The notes beneath the pieces are model-generated. The model saw nothing but the letters and a program-made list of their open reading frames with translations, searched no databases and was not told the origin of the DNA. 64,000 bases of DNA from Arcuatula senhousia (Eukaryota > Mollusca > Bivalvia > Mytilida > Mytilidae). Positions 63,831-64,000 of this stretch are shown piece after piece. The stretch lies in NCBI GenBank assembly GCA_963971305.1, contig OZ020307.1, positions 51,643,702 to 51,707,701 of the forward strand, written 5' to 3'. Position numbers and translations under genes: made by a program. Position 1 is the first letter of the stretch. Each line of letters begins with the position of its first letter.

Positions 63831-64000
63831 AAAAAGGAGGTGCACATTTACATTATGTCACAAAGATTGTGTGAAAGTTTCATGAAAATCCATCAAGGAG
63901 TTTAGGAGGAGTTGCAGATAAGAGACCTGAGGTGTAAGGGAAGGACACAACAGACAGACGGATGGACACAGACAGATTGACACCCCTATCACTATATACT
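63831..64000. repeat. GGAC-type repeat end after the minisatellite
   Basis: Contains TGTGAAAGTTTCATGAAAAT, AGGAGTTTAGGAGGAG and a GACAGACGGATGGACACAG tract. This resembles the ends of the other dispersed elements here, so the minisatellite may be the core of a large element running past the window edge. Confidence 0.5.

Overview
This is a window of animal nuclear DNA: AT-rich, with spliced genes, large introns and dense repeats. I think it comes from a bivalve mollusc, possibly a mussel. The basis is the repeat content (pearl/Helitron-like elements with internal tandem units of about 160 bp, TACATGTA-rich introns, GGAC-rich repeat ends) and the gene families. The species is inference.

Only about six genes can be supported. 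From the left: (1) a plus-strand mitochondrial acyl carrier protein gene (NDUFAB1 type, 4478-7582). It carries two homologous second exons separated by only 26 nt, so they can only be used one at a time. (2) A minus-strand Rac1 gene, exons at 29132-19197, with a second complete last exon about 7 kb further downstream (12244-11948). That exon would replace residues 97-191 and the membrane anchor. (3) A minus-strand Rac/Rho paralogue (46975-43310) with the same five-exon structure. It has lost key P-loop and switch II residues and the CAAX cysteine, and uses a GC-AG intron, so it looks like a pseudo-GTPase. (4) A third intact Rac-like gene (50811-47985), about 1 kb upstream of gene 3 and head-to-tail with it. 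(5) A plus-strand single-exon rhodopsin-class GPCR (52642-53559). (6) A weak candidate zinc-ribbon exon (39005-38793). Genes 2-4 form a tandem Rac cluster. The shared intron positions and phases show it arose by DNA-level duplication, not retrocopying.

The rest is mostly mobile and repetitive DNA. There are reverse-transcriptase fragments (2990-4260, 20200-21490), a LINE tail (29700-31500) and several terminal-inverted-repeat elements with visible target duplications (9031-9854, 32974-35394, 39941-41778, 56251-57026) or without clear ones (26279-26444, 26757-26879, 39511-39767). A GC-rich SINE-like repeat is present in both orientations. Pearl/Helitron-like elements lie at 7661-8972 and 53697-55707. 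A 159-bp satellite has a three-unit higher-order pattern (13375-15140), and a 6-kb minisatellite of 36/37-bp units ends the window (57888-63830).

The main leads are the mutually exclusive exons of the acyl carrier protein, the alternative terminal exon of Rac1, the degenerate Rac paralogue, a 70-nt near-perfect hairpin in the acyl carrier protein intron, and a young 2.4-kb element with identical 109-bp inverted ends and a 5-bp target duplication.
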